Assembly (NCBI GenBank): GCA_937870775.1
Contig: CALMZU010000180.1
Location: 1-38,006 of the forward strand
Reading direction: 5' to 3'
Source: an uncultured Elusimicrobia bacterium
GTDB taxonomy: Bacteria > Elusimicrobiota > Elusimicrobia > Elusimicrobiales > UBA9959
Length of the DNA stretch: 38,006 bases
This document shows, piece after piece, positions 21,952 through 30,545 of this stretch (its first letter is position 1; each line of letters starts with the position of its first letter). The translations under genes were made by a program, and so were the position numbers. Below the pieces are notes generated by a model. It ran no database searches, was not told where the DNA came from, and worked only from the letters and a program-made list of their open reading frames with translations.

Positions 21952-23622
21952 ATGAAAAAGACTTTATTCGCCACCCTGCTCTGCTGGGCAGGCGCCGCCG
22001 GAGCGCAGCAGGCCGTGCTCTGGGTACCCTCCTCGCTGTCCGGCTCCGACGCCGTGATAGCCGAGCTGGAGAAGAACAAGGCCCTGGCCATAACGGTCTC
22101 CGCCTCCGAGCTGCCGAAGGGCCTCGAGGAGCGTCTGCGCAGGCTGGAGAAGGAAGGCCGCCTCGAACTGGCGCTGCGCCCCGCCGGGGACGCGCCGCTG
22201 CCGCTGCTCTACGCCGCCGCTTCGCCCGACGTGAAATGGTCCGGCAAGCCTTCCACGGCCTCGCTCTCCTCCGACCAGTACTTCCTCGGCCTCAGGCTGG
22301 GCCTGGACAAGGAAGCCGCCGCCAAGGCCCTCGGGAAGGCCCCCTCCGGGCTGGCCGCCACGCCCGGCGGACTTACCGCCGATTACTTCCCGCTGGCCCG
22401 CGCTCTCGGCGTGAAATGGATAGCCTGCGGCCCGCTGGCCTCCACCGCCGCGGCCGTGCTGGAGAACGGCGGCGTCTACGCCGTGCCGTTCACCCTGTAT
22501 TCCTCCACCTCCCAGGCGGCCCCGTTCGTGGTCTTCGACGAGACCCTGCCGGGCGGGCTGGCCTCGTCGAGAGAGGCCCTGCTGGCCGAGCTGCGCGCGC
22601 CCGCCGCGCCGCGCCGCGTGACCGTGAGCGAGGCCCTGAAGACCGCCGTCTCCACCTCGCCGGCCGCCGCCGACATCTCGGCCGCGGCCTCGCCGTGGAG
22701 CGGCGACTATTCCGCCTGGGCCGCGGCGCCGGTGCAGGCCGGCGCGCTGGCCGCCATGGCGCAGACCAGGGCCGCGCTGTCGCTGCACCTCAATTCCTTC
22801 CAGGGTGACTACCGCCGGGCCCGGCAGGCCTTCGACGAGTATTTCGCCGCCGAGGACGGCGGCAAGCTGGCCGCGCTGGCCTCCGCCGACGCGGAGACCG
22901 CCTCCGAGGCCGAGGTGGAACTGCGCAGCGCCCTCGGCAACGCCTGGCGCGTGATGCAGAAAGCCCCGCCGCAGTGGGCCTTCTCCAGCCTCTCCGACGC
23001 CGTCTCCGGCGACGCGCAGGCGGAGAAGCTCTCGGTCTCGCTGTCAGCCGGCTCCTTCGAGATAAAGAACGTCTCGCGCAAGCCGGACGTGCCGGCCAAC
23101 GGGCCCAAGCTGTCCGCCGGCGCCGACCCCTACAAGGTCTGGAAGCTGGCCGCGCTGCGCGTGCAGGCCGGCCCCGACGGCACGACGTTCACGTTCACGC
23201 CGGCGGCCATCGACAATTCGCAGAAGAACCCTTCCGGCTTCAGCCACATAAGGCTGGACCTGTACATGGACATAAACGGCAGGCCGCGCGCGGGCATGAC
23301 CCGCCCGCTCGAGGGCAGGCCTCTCAGGCTTTTCCCCGACAGCGCCTGGGAGTACGCGCTGGAGGTCACCCCTTCGGCCGCGACGCTCTACCGCATCACG
23401 CCCAAGGGCCCGCAGCCGGCGGGCGTCTTCGCCCCCAAGGCCGAAGGCGGGGCGGTGACGGTGAGGGTCCCGGCCGCGGCGCTCAGGGGCAACCCCATGA
23501 ACTGGGGCTACGCCGCGCTGCTGCTGGCGCCGGCCGAAGGCGGCAAGTTCTCGCTGGCCGATCATATCGCCGACGACGTTTCCAACGGCTACATCTACGC
23601 GGTAAGGCCGGGCAAGCTCTGA
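21952..23622 (+). CDS. Secreted protein, possibly a degenerate GH57-like glycosidase with beta-rich C-terminal domain
   Basis: A 556-aa exported protein (signal peptide about residues 1-18). I do not firmly recognise it. The segment GLAATPGGLTADYFPLARAL then GVKWIACG (about 133-160) looks like the GH57/polysaccharide-deacetylase barrel strand usually reading GxWPxEgavs-LxxLxxxGvkW, but the Pro-Glu of that motif is replaced by Thr-Pro, so catalytic function is doubtful. From about 350 on, the protein is beta-rich (TTFTFTPAAIDN, IRLDLYMDINGRPRAGM, WEYALEVTPSAATLYRI), like the C-terminal carbohydrate-binding domains of glucodextranase and GH57 enzymes. The neighbour just upstream is a CBM48-like protein. 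Alternative: an unrelated surface protein. Confidence 0.72.
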   Translation: MKKTLFATLLCWAGAAGAQQAVLWVPSSLSGSDAVIAELEKNKALAITVSASELPKGLEERLRRLEKEGRLELALRPAGDAPLPLLYAAASPDVKWSGKPSTASLSSDQYFLGLRLGLDKEAAAKALGKAPSGLAATPGGLTADYFPLARALGVKWIACGPLASTAAAVLENGGVYAVPFTLYSSTSQAAPFVVFDETLPGGLASSREALLAELRAPAAPRRVTVSEALKTAVSTSPAAADISAAASPWSGDYSAWAAAPVQAGALAAMAQTRAALSLHLNSFQGDYRRARQAFDEYFAAEDGGKLAALASADAETASEAEVELRSALGNAWRVMQKAPPQWAFSSLSDAVSGDAQAEKLSVSLSAGSFEIKNVSRKPDVPANGPKLSAGADPYKVWKLAALRVQAGPDGTTFTFTPAAIDNSQKNPSGFSHIRLDLYMDINGRPRAGMTRPLEGRPLRLFPDSAWEYALEVTPSAATLYRITPKGPQPAGVFAPKAEGGAVTVRVPAAALRGNPMNWGYAALLLAPAEGGKFSLADHIADDVSNGYIYAVRPGKL

Positions 23623-23639
23623 GCCGGCAAGGGGGATAC

Positions 23640-24395
23640 ATGGCAAAACGCGACGCGTTAGTGCGGTTCACCGATTCCTACCTGGATTCGTCCTCCGTCA
23701 AGGACGCTTCCCTGAACGGCCTGCAGTTCGAGGGTTCGCCCGACGTGAAGAAGATAGCCTTCGGCGTCTCGGCCTCGCTGGCCTGCATAGAGCGCGCGGC
23801 GGCCTGCGGCGCGCAGATGCTGATAACCCACCACGGCCTGCTGTGGGGCGAGGCGCGGCCTTTTTGCGGCCCGTTAAAGCGCAAGCTCGCGGCGCTGGTG
23901 GCCGCGGACATGTCGCTTTGCGCCTGGCATCTGCCGCTGGACCGCCACCCGGCCTGCGGCAACAACGCCATGCTGCTCAAGATGCTCGGCGCGAAGGGCC
24001 TCAGGCCTTTCGGTTCCTACAAGGGCGTGACCATAGGCTTCAGCGGCAGGCTGCCCAGGCCGCTGGAGATCGGCGAGATAGCCGCGGCGCTGGCCCTGAA
24101 GCTGGACGCCGAGCCGCTCTGCTTCCGCTTCGGCGCGAAGAAGATACGCACCGTCGGCGCCGTGAGCGGCGGGGCCTCGTCGATGTTCGACCAGGCGGCT
24201 GAGGCGGGATTGGACCTTTTCATCACCGGCGAGGCCGGCGAGCCGGCGCAGGAGTACGCGCGCGAGACCCGCTCCAACTTCATAGCGGCCGGCCACTACA
24301 ACACCGAGAAGCCCGGCGTGCAGGCGCTGGCCGCGGTGCTGGAGAGGAAGTTCGGCGTGAAGACCGAGTTCATAGACATCCCGAACCCGGCCTGA
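23640..24395 (+). CDS. NIF3/YbgI-family dinuclear metal protein
   Basis: A 251-aa protein of the NIF3 family, toroidal hexamers with a two-metal site; some members act as GTP cyclohydrolase I type 2 or as a metal chaperone-like protein, but most are uncharacterised. Metal-ligand motifs are all present: NGLQFEG (26-32), LITHHG (His64, His65), WHLPLDRHP (Asp101) and AGHYNTEKPG (His219, Glu223). The length is that of the plain two-domain form without the inserted PII-like domain. The start is the ATG at 23640, 17 bases after the GH57-like gene, with an AAGGGGGAT ribosome binding site. It is the last gene before a strong terminator. Confidence 0.93.
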   Translation: MAKRDALVRFTDSYLDSSSVKDASLNGLQFEGSPDVKKIAFGVSASLACIERAAACGAQMLITHHGLLWGEARPFCGPLKRKLAALVAADMSLCAWHLPLDRHPACGNNAMLLKMLGAKGLRPFGSYKGVTIGFSGRLPRPLEIGEIAAALALKLDAEPLCFRFGAKKIRTVGAVSGGASSMFDQAAEAGLDLFITGEAGEPAQEYARETRSNFIAAGHYNTEKPGVQALAAVLERKFGVKTEFIDIPNPA

Positions 24396-24414
24396 CCCCG
24401 GCGGCCAGACAAGA

Positions 24415-24440
24415 AAAAGCCCCGCGGTCGCGGGGCTTTT
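24415..24440. terminator. Bidirectional terminator between convergent genes
   Basis: An 11-bp stem (AAAAGCCCCGC, loop GGTC, GCGGGGCTTTT) followed by more T. It lies between the NIF3-like gene (plus) and the MFS gene (minus, stop at 24460) and can serve both. Confidence 0.92.
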
Positions 24441-24459
24441 CTTTTTGACGCCGGTGCGC

Positions 24460-25686
24460 TCAGGCGGTCTTCACCCGCGGGATCAGCAGCACCACGCAGG
24501 ACAGCGCCAGCACGGCGAGGCCGTTGAAGGCCAGGCAGAAATCCACCGAGAAGCGCTCGGCCAGCAGGCCGTTCACCATGAAGCCCAGCGGCATCACGGC
24601 GTAGGCCAGCGTGGTGAGCACCGAGAAGAACCGGCCCTTCATCTCGTCGGGCACGGCGCCCTGGAACAGCGTAAGGGCCAGCGCGTTGCCGCCGCCCAGC
24701 GCCGCGCCGCCCATGAAGAGCACGGCGCAGGCCAGGTAGCGGTCGGAGAAGAAGTATAAGCCGCCGAAGGTCAGTCCCACCAGCAGCACCGAAAGGAACA
24801 ACTTGCCGTAGAAGCCGCCGCGCGCCTCCCTGAAGCTCAGCCAGGCGGCCAGCGCCGCGGAGCCGCCGGCGAAGAAGGTCTCGAAGACGGCCAGCCAGGT
24901 CACCGACGCCGCCAGCTTGAACTTCACTATCATCGGTATCAGTATGAGTATCGGCGAGACGAAGAAGTTGAAGGCCGCGAAGGTCAGTATCAGCGCCAGC
25001 AGCGGCCGGTTGCCGAAGGTGTAGGCCAGGCCTTCCTTGAACTCGGCGATGAAGGAGCTTTCGGTCCGGGCCTCCGGCTTCAGTTCCGTCCTTATCCCCC
25101 ACACCGCGGCGAACGAGACCAGGTAGCCGCCGGCGTTGAACAGGAAGGCGCCGGCCACGCCGGCCGCGGCCATCAGCACGCTGCCGAGGGCCGAGCCTAT
25201 GACGTTGGACATCTGCAGTATCGAGGAGTCGGCGGCCACCGCCTGCGGCATCTTCTCTTCCGACGTGAGGCGCAGTATGGACGCCGCCTCGGCGCTCTCG
25301 AACAGCGGGCCGAAGCCGGAGATCAGGAAGCACACCGAGTACAGCCAGTAAAGGTTCAGCCGCCCGCTCCATAAGAGCAGGCCGAGCAGCAGCACCAGCG
25401 CGGCGCGCGCGGCGTCGGCGGCCAGCATCACGCGGCGCTTGTCCGAGCGGTCGGACAGCGTGCCCAGCAGCGGTCCGAAGATTATCACCGGCAGCACGTT
25501 CACCGCCATCACCAGCCCGAGGTGGAACTTGGAGCCCTCTCCGGCCGACGAGAGCACCCACCAGGCTATGGCTATGGAGAAGAACTTGTCGCCCACGGCC
25601 GACACCGACCGCCCGACGAAGAGCCGGCGGAAATCCGGGAACAGGAACAGCGGGTGGCCTTTCAGGGCGGAGTTCATCTGGAGCAT
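24460..25686 (-). CDS. Major facilitator superfamily transporter (MFS_3/EntS-like)
   Basis: A 408-aa inner-membrane carrier with about 12 hydrophobic helices. The family signature between helices 2 and 3 is visible as GPLLGTLSDRSDKRRVML (about residues 71-88), and the N-terminus reads FRRLFVGRSVSAVGDKFFSIAIAW, typical of the MFS_3 group (enterobactin exporter EntS and macrolide exporters). It probably exports a small compound by proton antiport; the substrate cannot be told. The ATG at 25686 has a ribosome binding site (AAAGGAAT) and overlaps the end of the GT-C-like gene by 13 bases, so the two are co-translated. Another in-frame ATG is three codons further. Confidence 0.92.
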   Translation of the reverse strand: MLQMNSALKGHPLFLFPDFRRLFVGRSVSAVGDKFFSIAIAWWVLSSAGEGSKFHLGLVMAVNVLPVIIFGPLLGTLSDRSDKRRVMLAADAARAALVLLLGLLLWSGRLNLYWLYSVCFLISGFGPLFESAEAASILRLTSEEKMPQAVAADSSILQMSNVIGSALGSVLMAAAGVAGAFLFNAGGYLVSFAAVWGIRTELKPEARTESSFIAEFKEGLAYTFGNRPLLALILTFAAFNFFVSPILILIPMIVKFKLAASVTWLAVFETFFAGGSAALAAWLSFREARGGFYGKLFLSVLLVGLTFGGLYFFSDRYLACAVLFMGGAALGGGNALALTLFQGAVPDEMKGRFFSVLTTLAYAVMPLGFMVNGLLAERFSVDFCLAFNGLAVLALSCVVLLIPRVKTA

Positions 25687-27437
25687 CTTATTCCTTTATA
25701 GCCGCAGAGCCTCTCGACGTCGCGCATGAAGAGCGCCACGCCGTTGGCGGCGGAGCAGGGACCGCTCATCTCGGCCCCGCGCAGGTAGCGCGAGGCTTCG
25801 GCGCGCAGCGCCCGCAGCGGCACGCCGCCGGCCGCGAGCGGCGGCACGATGTTTATCAGGTCGCCGGGCCGCAGCCACTTGTACTCATGCGCCGCCAGCC
25901 AGCCGGCCGGCACGGCGGAGCGCCGCGCCAGCACGGCGATCTTCACGTCCCAGTACACCACGGCCCAGTCGCGCCGCGGCAGGTAGAAGAGGTAGTCGGG
26001 GCGCCACAACATAGCGGTGCCGCCGCCGGGCATGGTCTGCTTCACCGGCACCTGCGGCCCGCCCAGCTGCAGCACCACCAGGCCGAAGCCGTATTTTTCA
26101 AGGAAGGGCTTCCAGTTGGCGCTGTTCTCGGTAAGGCCTATGGCCTCGGGGATCTTCTCGTGGAAAAGGTAGCGGCCGTCCATGAACACCTTGTAGTCGG
26201 GCCCCAGCTCCCAGCCCAGCCAGCCGCCCCAGCCCCAGGGGTTGTACATGCGCAGCCCGGCGAGCGTGCCCTTCTCCGCCTTCAGGAAAGAGGCGAGCCC
26301 CTCGGAGGCGTTCTTGAAATCCGTGGCGCCGGGCGCGTAGTTGCGCCAGACGAAGCGGTTGTAATAAAGCCCGGTGAGCAGCAGGAAGGCCGCCGCGCCG
26401 GCGGCCGCCAGGGCGCGGCCGCGGCCGGAGAGCCGCACGCTCTCCCAGGGCAGCGCCAGCGTATAGGCCAGGCCGGTCAGCACGAAGAAGGGGATATGGC
26501 GGGCGTGGTTGGCCGAGGCCCAGGCGAAGAAGATCAAAGCGGCCAGATGCGCGTAGCGCACGTGGCGGCGGCGCAGCAGGAACCAGGCGAAGCAGCCGAA
26601 CACCGCCGGCAGCGCCAGCACGTAGGGCCACTGGTAGGCGTTCAGCAGGTCGAAGGTATGCCATTCCTGTATATAGGCCTGCAGGTCGGCCATGTACTTC
26701 TGGTGGTTGGCCAGCACGCCGTATATGTTCCAGCCGTAGGGGTTCACCAGGCTGGCCGCGAGGCCGGCCGCGAACAGCCGCATATGCCAGAGGGCGCGGG
26801 CCGGGCGGGCGAAAGGCGCGCGGCCGTATATAAAAGGCAGTTCCTCTTCCAGGAATTCCCCCGCCGCGTAAAGGCCTATCAGCGCCAGGCCGTACATGTA
26901 GCCGGCGTGCAGATTGGTCCACAGCGCGAAGAAGACGAAGGCGGCGGCCGCCGGCTTCCAGCCCGGCGCCAGGCCTTTCAGCCGCGCCCGCTCCAGCAGG
27001 TACAGCGTCACGGTGAAGAAGAGCAGCGTGAAGTTCTCGGGGCGCAGGTCGCTGTTGGACATCAGCGCGGCGGCGAGAAAGGGCAGCGCCGGCACCAGCG
27101 CGGCGCGGCGGCCGTACATCAGCGCGCAGGCCCTGAACACGAGCAGCAGCAGCACGAAGACCGCGGCCTTCAGCGCCAGCAGCGCGGGGAACCCGCCGGC
27201 TTTATAAAGGAGATAATAGAAGCCCTGGGTCAGCCATTCGAAATCCACCCACGGCGCCCCGTTCATGGTCCACGAAAGGGAGTCGGCGCGCGGCGGGCCG
27301 AAATGCTGCGCGGCCCAGCGCCCCGCCGAGAGATGCCAGAAAAGGTCGGGGTTTATGACCGGCAGCAGGAACACCGAGCAGGCGAAGGCGAAGGCCCCCC
27401 AGCCGAGTATGTTCAGCGTTCTTTCGCGGTCATGCAT
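25674..27437 (-). CDS. Polytopic membrane protein, GT-C glycosyltransferase-like
   Basis: A 587-aa protein with about 10-12 membrane helices in the first 350 residues and a soluble C-terminal part (about 385-587). The early loop NPDLFWHLSAGRWAAQH (about residues 29-45) followed by a Trp-rich loop (WVDFEWLTQGFYYLLY) matches a common layout of GT-C-type glycosyltransferase-like proteins, which use polyprenyl-linked sugars on the outer face of the inner membrane; acidic residues in the first loop are the usual catalytic ones. No precise family or substrate can be named. The ATG follows TAGAAT by 6 bases and its GAGG is too close to act as a ribosome binding site, so a leaderless start is likely. 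Co-transcribed with the MFS gene. Confidence 0.82.
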   Translation of the reverse strand: MHDRERTLNILGWGAFAFACSVFLLPVINPDLFWHLSAGRWAAQHFGPPRADSLSWTMNGAPWVDFEWLTQGFYYLLYKAGGFPALLALKAAVFVLLLLVFRACALMYGRRAALVPALPFLAAALMSNSDLRPENFTLLFFTVTLYLLERARLKGLAPGWKPAAAAFVFFALWTNLHAGYMYGLALIGLYAAGEFLEEELPFIYGRAPFARPARALWHMRLFAAGLAASLVNPYGWNIYGVLANHQKYMADLQAYIQEWHTFDLLNAYQWPYVLALPAVFGCFAWFLLRRRHVRYAHLAALIFFAWASANHARHIPFFVLTGLAYTLALPWESVRLSGRGRALAAAGAAAFLLLTGLYYNRFVWRNYAPGATDFKNASEGLASFLKAEKGTLAGLRMYNPWGWGGWLGWELGPDYKVFMDGRYLFHEKIPEAIGLTENSANWKPFLEKYGFGLVVLQLGGPQVPVKQTMPGGGTAMLWRPDYLFYLPRRDWAVVYWDVKIAVLARRSAVPAGWLAAHEYKWLRPGDLINIVPPLAAGGVPLRALRAEASRYLRGAEMSGPCSAANGVALFMRDVERLCGYKGIRCSR

Positions 27438-27496
27438 GCCTCAATTCTATAAAATAGGGGCTTCCATTTATAATATAATTGTCCTTGGGGAAAAGA
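27438..27496. promoter_or_regulatory. AT-rich divergent promoter region
   Basis: Plus strand: two overlapping TATAAT boxes (27469-27474 and 27474-27479) ahead of the DUF2157 gene at 27497. Minus strand: TAGAAT (27449-27444) 6 bases before the GT-C-like ATG. No convincing -35 hexamers on either side. Confidence 0.55.
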
Positions 27497-28813
27497 ATGG
27501 CATATTTCAAAAAATTGAAAGCGGACCTCGCCGCGGCGGCGTCCGGCGGCATTATCACGCCCGAGCAGGCCGACAAGGTCTGGCAGGACGCCTACGCCCG
27601 CCGCCCCATGGCCGGCTTCAAGGCCGTGCATTTCATAGCGGCCGCCGCCGGTCTCTTCATAGCGCTGGGCTTCATACTGGTGGCCGCGCATAACTGGGAC
27701 AAGCTCGGCGCCATGCTGAAGATGGGCGTTTTCCTGCTGCTCCTCGCCGGCGTGGCCGAGGCCGCCTTGCGGCTGGACGAAAAGCCCGCCGCCGCCATCC
27801 CCCTCGAGACCCTCTGGTTCTTCATGCCTATACTGGGGATCGGGCTTTACGCGCAGATCTTCAACCTGAGCGGCGACCCGGTGAAGCCCTACCTCGCCTG
27901 GGCCGCGCTGTCCGCGCCGCTGGCGCTGCTGTCGCGCCGGCCGCTGGCGGCCAGCCTGAATTCCATACTGCTTTTCACCGTGCTGTTCTGGGGCACGCTG
28001 AACCAGGCCAGCCTGCTCTCTCTCACCTCCGGCTACGGCCGCCCGCCGCAGCCGCTCTGGCACTGGGCCGCGGCCCTGGCCGTGCTGGCCGCCGGCGCGG
28101 CGCTGTACCCCGGCCGCAAGACCGGCCTGCCGCTGGGCGCGGCCTGCGTCTGGACCTTCATCATGCTGGCGGCTGATACCGCGCTGAAGACCGGTTCCGG
28201 CACGCTGCTGCTGATGGCCGGCATGTCGCTTTCGGTGCTGTGGCTGGCCTGGGGCGGCCCCGCCGACGAGCTGCGCACCGGCCTGCCGCTCAAGATCTGG
28301 CTGGGTTCCGTTTACATGATGACCTTCTTCTGGCACCACACCGCCGGCGCGAGGGAACTTTTCCACGGCGCCACCTGGGCCGGCGCCGTTGCGGCCTGGG
28401 TCCTTTTCGCCGGCGCGCTGCTCACCATAGCCCTGCGCGGACAGCGGCTGCTGCCCGGCGGCAAGCAGGCCGACATGATCTCGAAGCTGCTGCTGGCCGT
28501 TTCGGTGCTGTCCTCCTTCCTGCTCTTCGGCGCCGACGACGTACAGCTGAAGGTGCTGGCCGCGCTGGCCAACTTCATACTGATAGCCTACGGCGCCGCC
28601 TGCATAGTGGGCGGCTCGGAGAACGCCGACGAGAAGGCCATAAACCGCGGCGTGCTGGTGATCACCCTCACCGCCATAACCCGCTTCGTGGACCTGTTCG
28701 GCGGCCTGCTGGCAAGCGGCGAGGCCTTCATAGTCACCGGCCTGGCTTTCGCGGCCCTGGCCTATTTCATCAATAAGGGCAGGAAGGCCCTTATAGAGGC
28801 GGCTAAGAAATGA
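27497..28813 (+). CDS. DUF2157 multi-pass membrane protein
   Basis: A 438-aa inner-membrane protein. The soluble N-terminus has the DUF2157 hallmark SGGIITPEQADKVW (about residues 16-29), followed by some 12 hydrophobic helices. The function of the family is unknown. It is normally encoded beside a GDYXXLXY-domain protein, and that is so here: the next gene overlaps its stop by 4 bases (ATGA), so the two products probably form a complex. The ATG at 27497 is preferred to an upstream in-frame TTG at 27479, because a GGGGA box precedes the ATG and the TTG lies inside the -10 region. Confidence 0.9.
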   Translation: MAYFKKLKADLAAAASGGIITPEQADKVWQDAYARRPMAGFKAVHFIAAAAGLFIALGFILVAAHNWDKLGAMLKMGVFLLLLAGVAEAALRLDEKPAAAIPLETLWFFMPILGIGLYAQIFNLSGDPVKPYLAWAALSAPLALLSRRPLAASLNSILLFTVLFWGTLNQASLLSLTSGYGRPPQPLWHWAAALAVLAAGAALYPGRKTGLPLGAACVWTFIMLAADTALKTGSGTLLLMAGMSLSVLWLAWGGPADELRTGLPLKIWLGSVYMMTFFWHHTAGARELFHGATWAGAVAAWVLFAGALLTIALRGQRLLPGGKQADMISKLLLAVSVLSSFLLFGADDVQLKVLAALANFILIAYGAACIVGGSENADEKAINRGVLVITLTAITRFVDLFGGLLASGEAFIVTGLAFAALAYFINKGRKALIEAAKK

Positions 28814-29325
28814 CCGGCCAGCAAAAGCTCCGCGTTTTCCTCGGCGCCCAGCTCCTGTTCTTCGCCGCCTGGGGCGCCTGGCTGATGTATTCCCGCTCGG
28901 CCGCTTCCGCCGAATTCGCGCTGGACACCGTGCCGGTCGACCCCAGGGACCTGGCCAGCGGCACCTACGTGGCGCTGAACTACCAGATCTCCTCCCCCGA
29001 AGCCTGCCGCCCGCTGCTCGAAGCCGGCGCCGCCGAGGCTTTCGTCGAGCTTAAGGACAGCGGCCGCCGCCAGAACACCGCCGCCGGCACGCTCCCGGTT
29101 TACCAGGCCGCGGGCTGCGCCGCCGCCCCGGGCGCCGGGGTCTGGGCCCGCGCCGAGATATACGGCGGCTTCGCCGGGCGCATCAACGCGCGCTACGGGA
29201 TAGAACGCTTTTACGTCAACGAGAACGACCCGCTGAAGAACTCGGCGGCGGGCTCGGTGGCGGCCAGGGTTAAGCTCGGGCGGGGCAACCGCCTGACCAT
29301 CCTCGGCCTCGAAAAAAAGATCTGA
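28810..29325 (+). CDS. GDYXXLXY-domain membrane-anchored protein (partner of DUF2157)
   Basis: A 171-aa protein with one N-terminal membrane helix (about residues 8-27) and an extracytoplasmic domain. The family motif appears as GTYVALNY (51-58) after VDPRDLAS, with Thr in place of the usual Asp at the second position. The C-terminus (GIERFYVNENDP, then AAGSVAARVKLGRGN) also fits the family's pattern of a conserved YxxE-type segment followed by a basic strand. Function unknown. Translational overlap with the DUF2157 gene supports a two-component membrane complex. Confidence 0.87.
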   Translation: MTGQQKLRVFLGAQLLFFAAWGAWLMYSRSAASAEFALDTVPVDPRDLASGTYVALNYQISSPEACRPLLEAGAAEAFVELKDSGRRQNTAAGTLPVYQAAGCAAAPGAGVWARAEIYGGFAGRINARYGIERFYVNENDPLKNSAAGSVAARVKLGRGNRLTILGLEKKI

Positions 29326-29405
29326 AACGCCGGCGGACGCCAGTCCGTATTGCCTCCCGCCGGCGCGAGCCGCCCGGGCGGTTCGCCCTAAAAAAAGGAG
29401 CCCAC
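29326..29405 (+). other. 80-base gap with two inverted repeats upstream of the carbamoyltransferase gene
   Basis: Holds GCCGGCGG paired with CCGCCGGC about 20 bases later, and a self-complementary CCGCCCGGGCGG, then the ribosome binding site AAAAAAGGAG. There is no T-run and no visible promoter, so the hairpins may be an mRNA processing or leader structure; pyrimidine attenuation is possible but not shown. Confidence 0.4.
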
Positions 29406-30464
29406 ATGCAGAGAACTCAGGAGATGACCAGCGTGCAGCCGGACTGGGAGACCTTTCACGCCCTTCCCGAAAGCGAGAAGATACCGTTCTTCTCCCGCGA
29501 CGGGCGCATGTACGACTGCCTGTTCGCGCAGCAGTTGAACCGGAACCTGCTGGAGCACCTTTTCAAGGTGGCCGACCGGCTGCGCGACGTCACGCAACAG
29601 AAGGCCGGGGCGGACCACGTCTCGTCCCTGCTCTCGGACAAGCGCGCCATGCTCTACTTCGCCCAGCCCTCCACGCGCACGTTCATGTCCTTCCTGAACG
29701 CCTGCCATATCATGGGCCTCAAGACCAGCGAGATCCGCGACACCAGCACCTCCTCCGAGGTGAAGGGCGAGACGCCCGAGGACACGGTGCGCACCTTCTC
29801 GAGCTACGTCGACATGATCATCATGCGCCACCCGGCGCCCGGCTTCGTCGAGAAGACCGCCTGGCTGATGAACCGCACCGGCCGCCCGGTGCCGGTCTTG
29901 AACGGCGGCTCCGGCAAGGACCAGCACCCCACGCAGGCGCTGCTGGACGTCTACACGCTGTACCGCAGCTTCAACGGCGACCTGGACAACAAGCGCATAG
30001 TGATGGTGGGCGACCTGAAGCGCGGCCGCACGGTGCGCTCGCTCTCCTACCTGATGCGCAACTACAAGAACCCCAGCCTGGTCTACGTCTCGCCGAAAGA
30101 GTTCAGGATGGAGGCCGACATACTGGAGTTCCTCAGGCGCAACAACATAAAGCACGAGGAGACCGAGGACTTCCGCGGCGCGCTCAGCGGCGCCGACGCC
30201 GTGTACATGACCCGCATACAGGACGAGCACGACAAGAACGGCGAGTCGAAGGGCGTGGACTACTCGCCCTTCTACTTCAAGAAGGAGCACCTCGGCCTGA
30301 TAAAGAAGAGCTGCGTCATCATGCACCCGCTGCCCCGCCGCCACGAGATAGAGGTGGCCGTGGACGACGACCCGCGCGCCATGTACTGGCGCCAGGAACG
30401 CAACGGCATGTGGGCCCGCGCCGCCCTGATCTCCTACGTCTTCGGCGTCGACGAGAGGATATAG
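29406..30464 (+). CDS. pyrB: Aspartate carbamoyltransferase catalytic chain
   Basis: A 352-aa enzyme of the aspartate/ornithine carbamoyltransferase superfamily, making N-carbamoyl-aspartate in pyrimidine synthesis. Carbamoyl-phosphate loop STRT (89-92); KGETPEDT (120-127) matches the catalytic 80s loop with Lys and SS preceding; HPTQALLD (174-181); GDLKRGRTVRSL (202-213); MTRIQ (268-272), with Arg/Gln of the aspartate site typical of ATCase; HPLPRRHEI (307-315). Ornithine transcarbamylase would have a C-terminal HCLP, which is absent. It has about 35 extra N-terminal residues compared with E. coli PyrB, and QPSTRTFMSF differs from the usual EPSTRTRxSF, so it is from a divergent subgroup. No pyrI follows. 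Ribosome binding site GGAG. Confidence 0.9.
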   Translation: MQRTQEMTSVQPDWETFHALPESEKIPFFSRDGRMYDCLFAQQLNRNLLEHLFKVADRLRDVTQQKAGADHVSSLLSDKRAMLYFAQPSTRTFMSFLNACHIMGLKTSEIRDTSTSSEVKGETPEDTVRTFSSYVDMIIMRHPAPGFVEKTAWLMNRTGRPVPVLNGGSGKDQHPTQALLDVYTLYRSFNGDLDNKRIVMVGDLKRGRTVRSLSYLMRNYKNPSLVYVSPKEFRMEADILEFLRRNNIKHEETEDFRGALSGADAVYMTRIQDEHDKNGESKGVDYSPFYFKKEHLGLIKKSCVIMHPLPRRHEIEVAVDDDPRAMYWRQERNGMWARAALISYVFGVDERI

Positions 30465-30500
30465 CGGGGAAATAATCGAGTTATCGAGCAGCGTCCCCTA

Positions 30501-30536
30501 AAATAAAAAGGCCGCCCGGAGGCGGCCTTTTTATTT
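30501..30536. terminator. Bidirectional terminator
   Basis: A perfect 16-bp inverted repeat, AAATAAAAAGGCCGCC with loop CGGA, between pyrB (plus) and the large exported protein (minus, stop at 30546). A- and T-runs flank the GC stem, so it acts on both transcripts. Confidence 0.94.
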
Positions 30537-30545
30537 ACTTTACTT

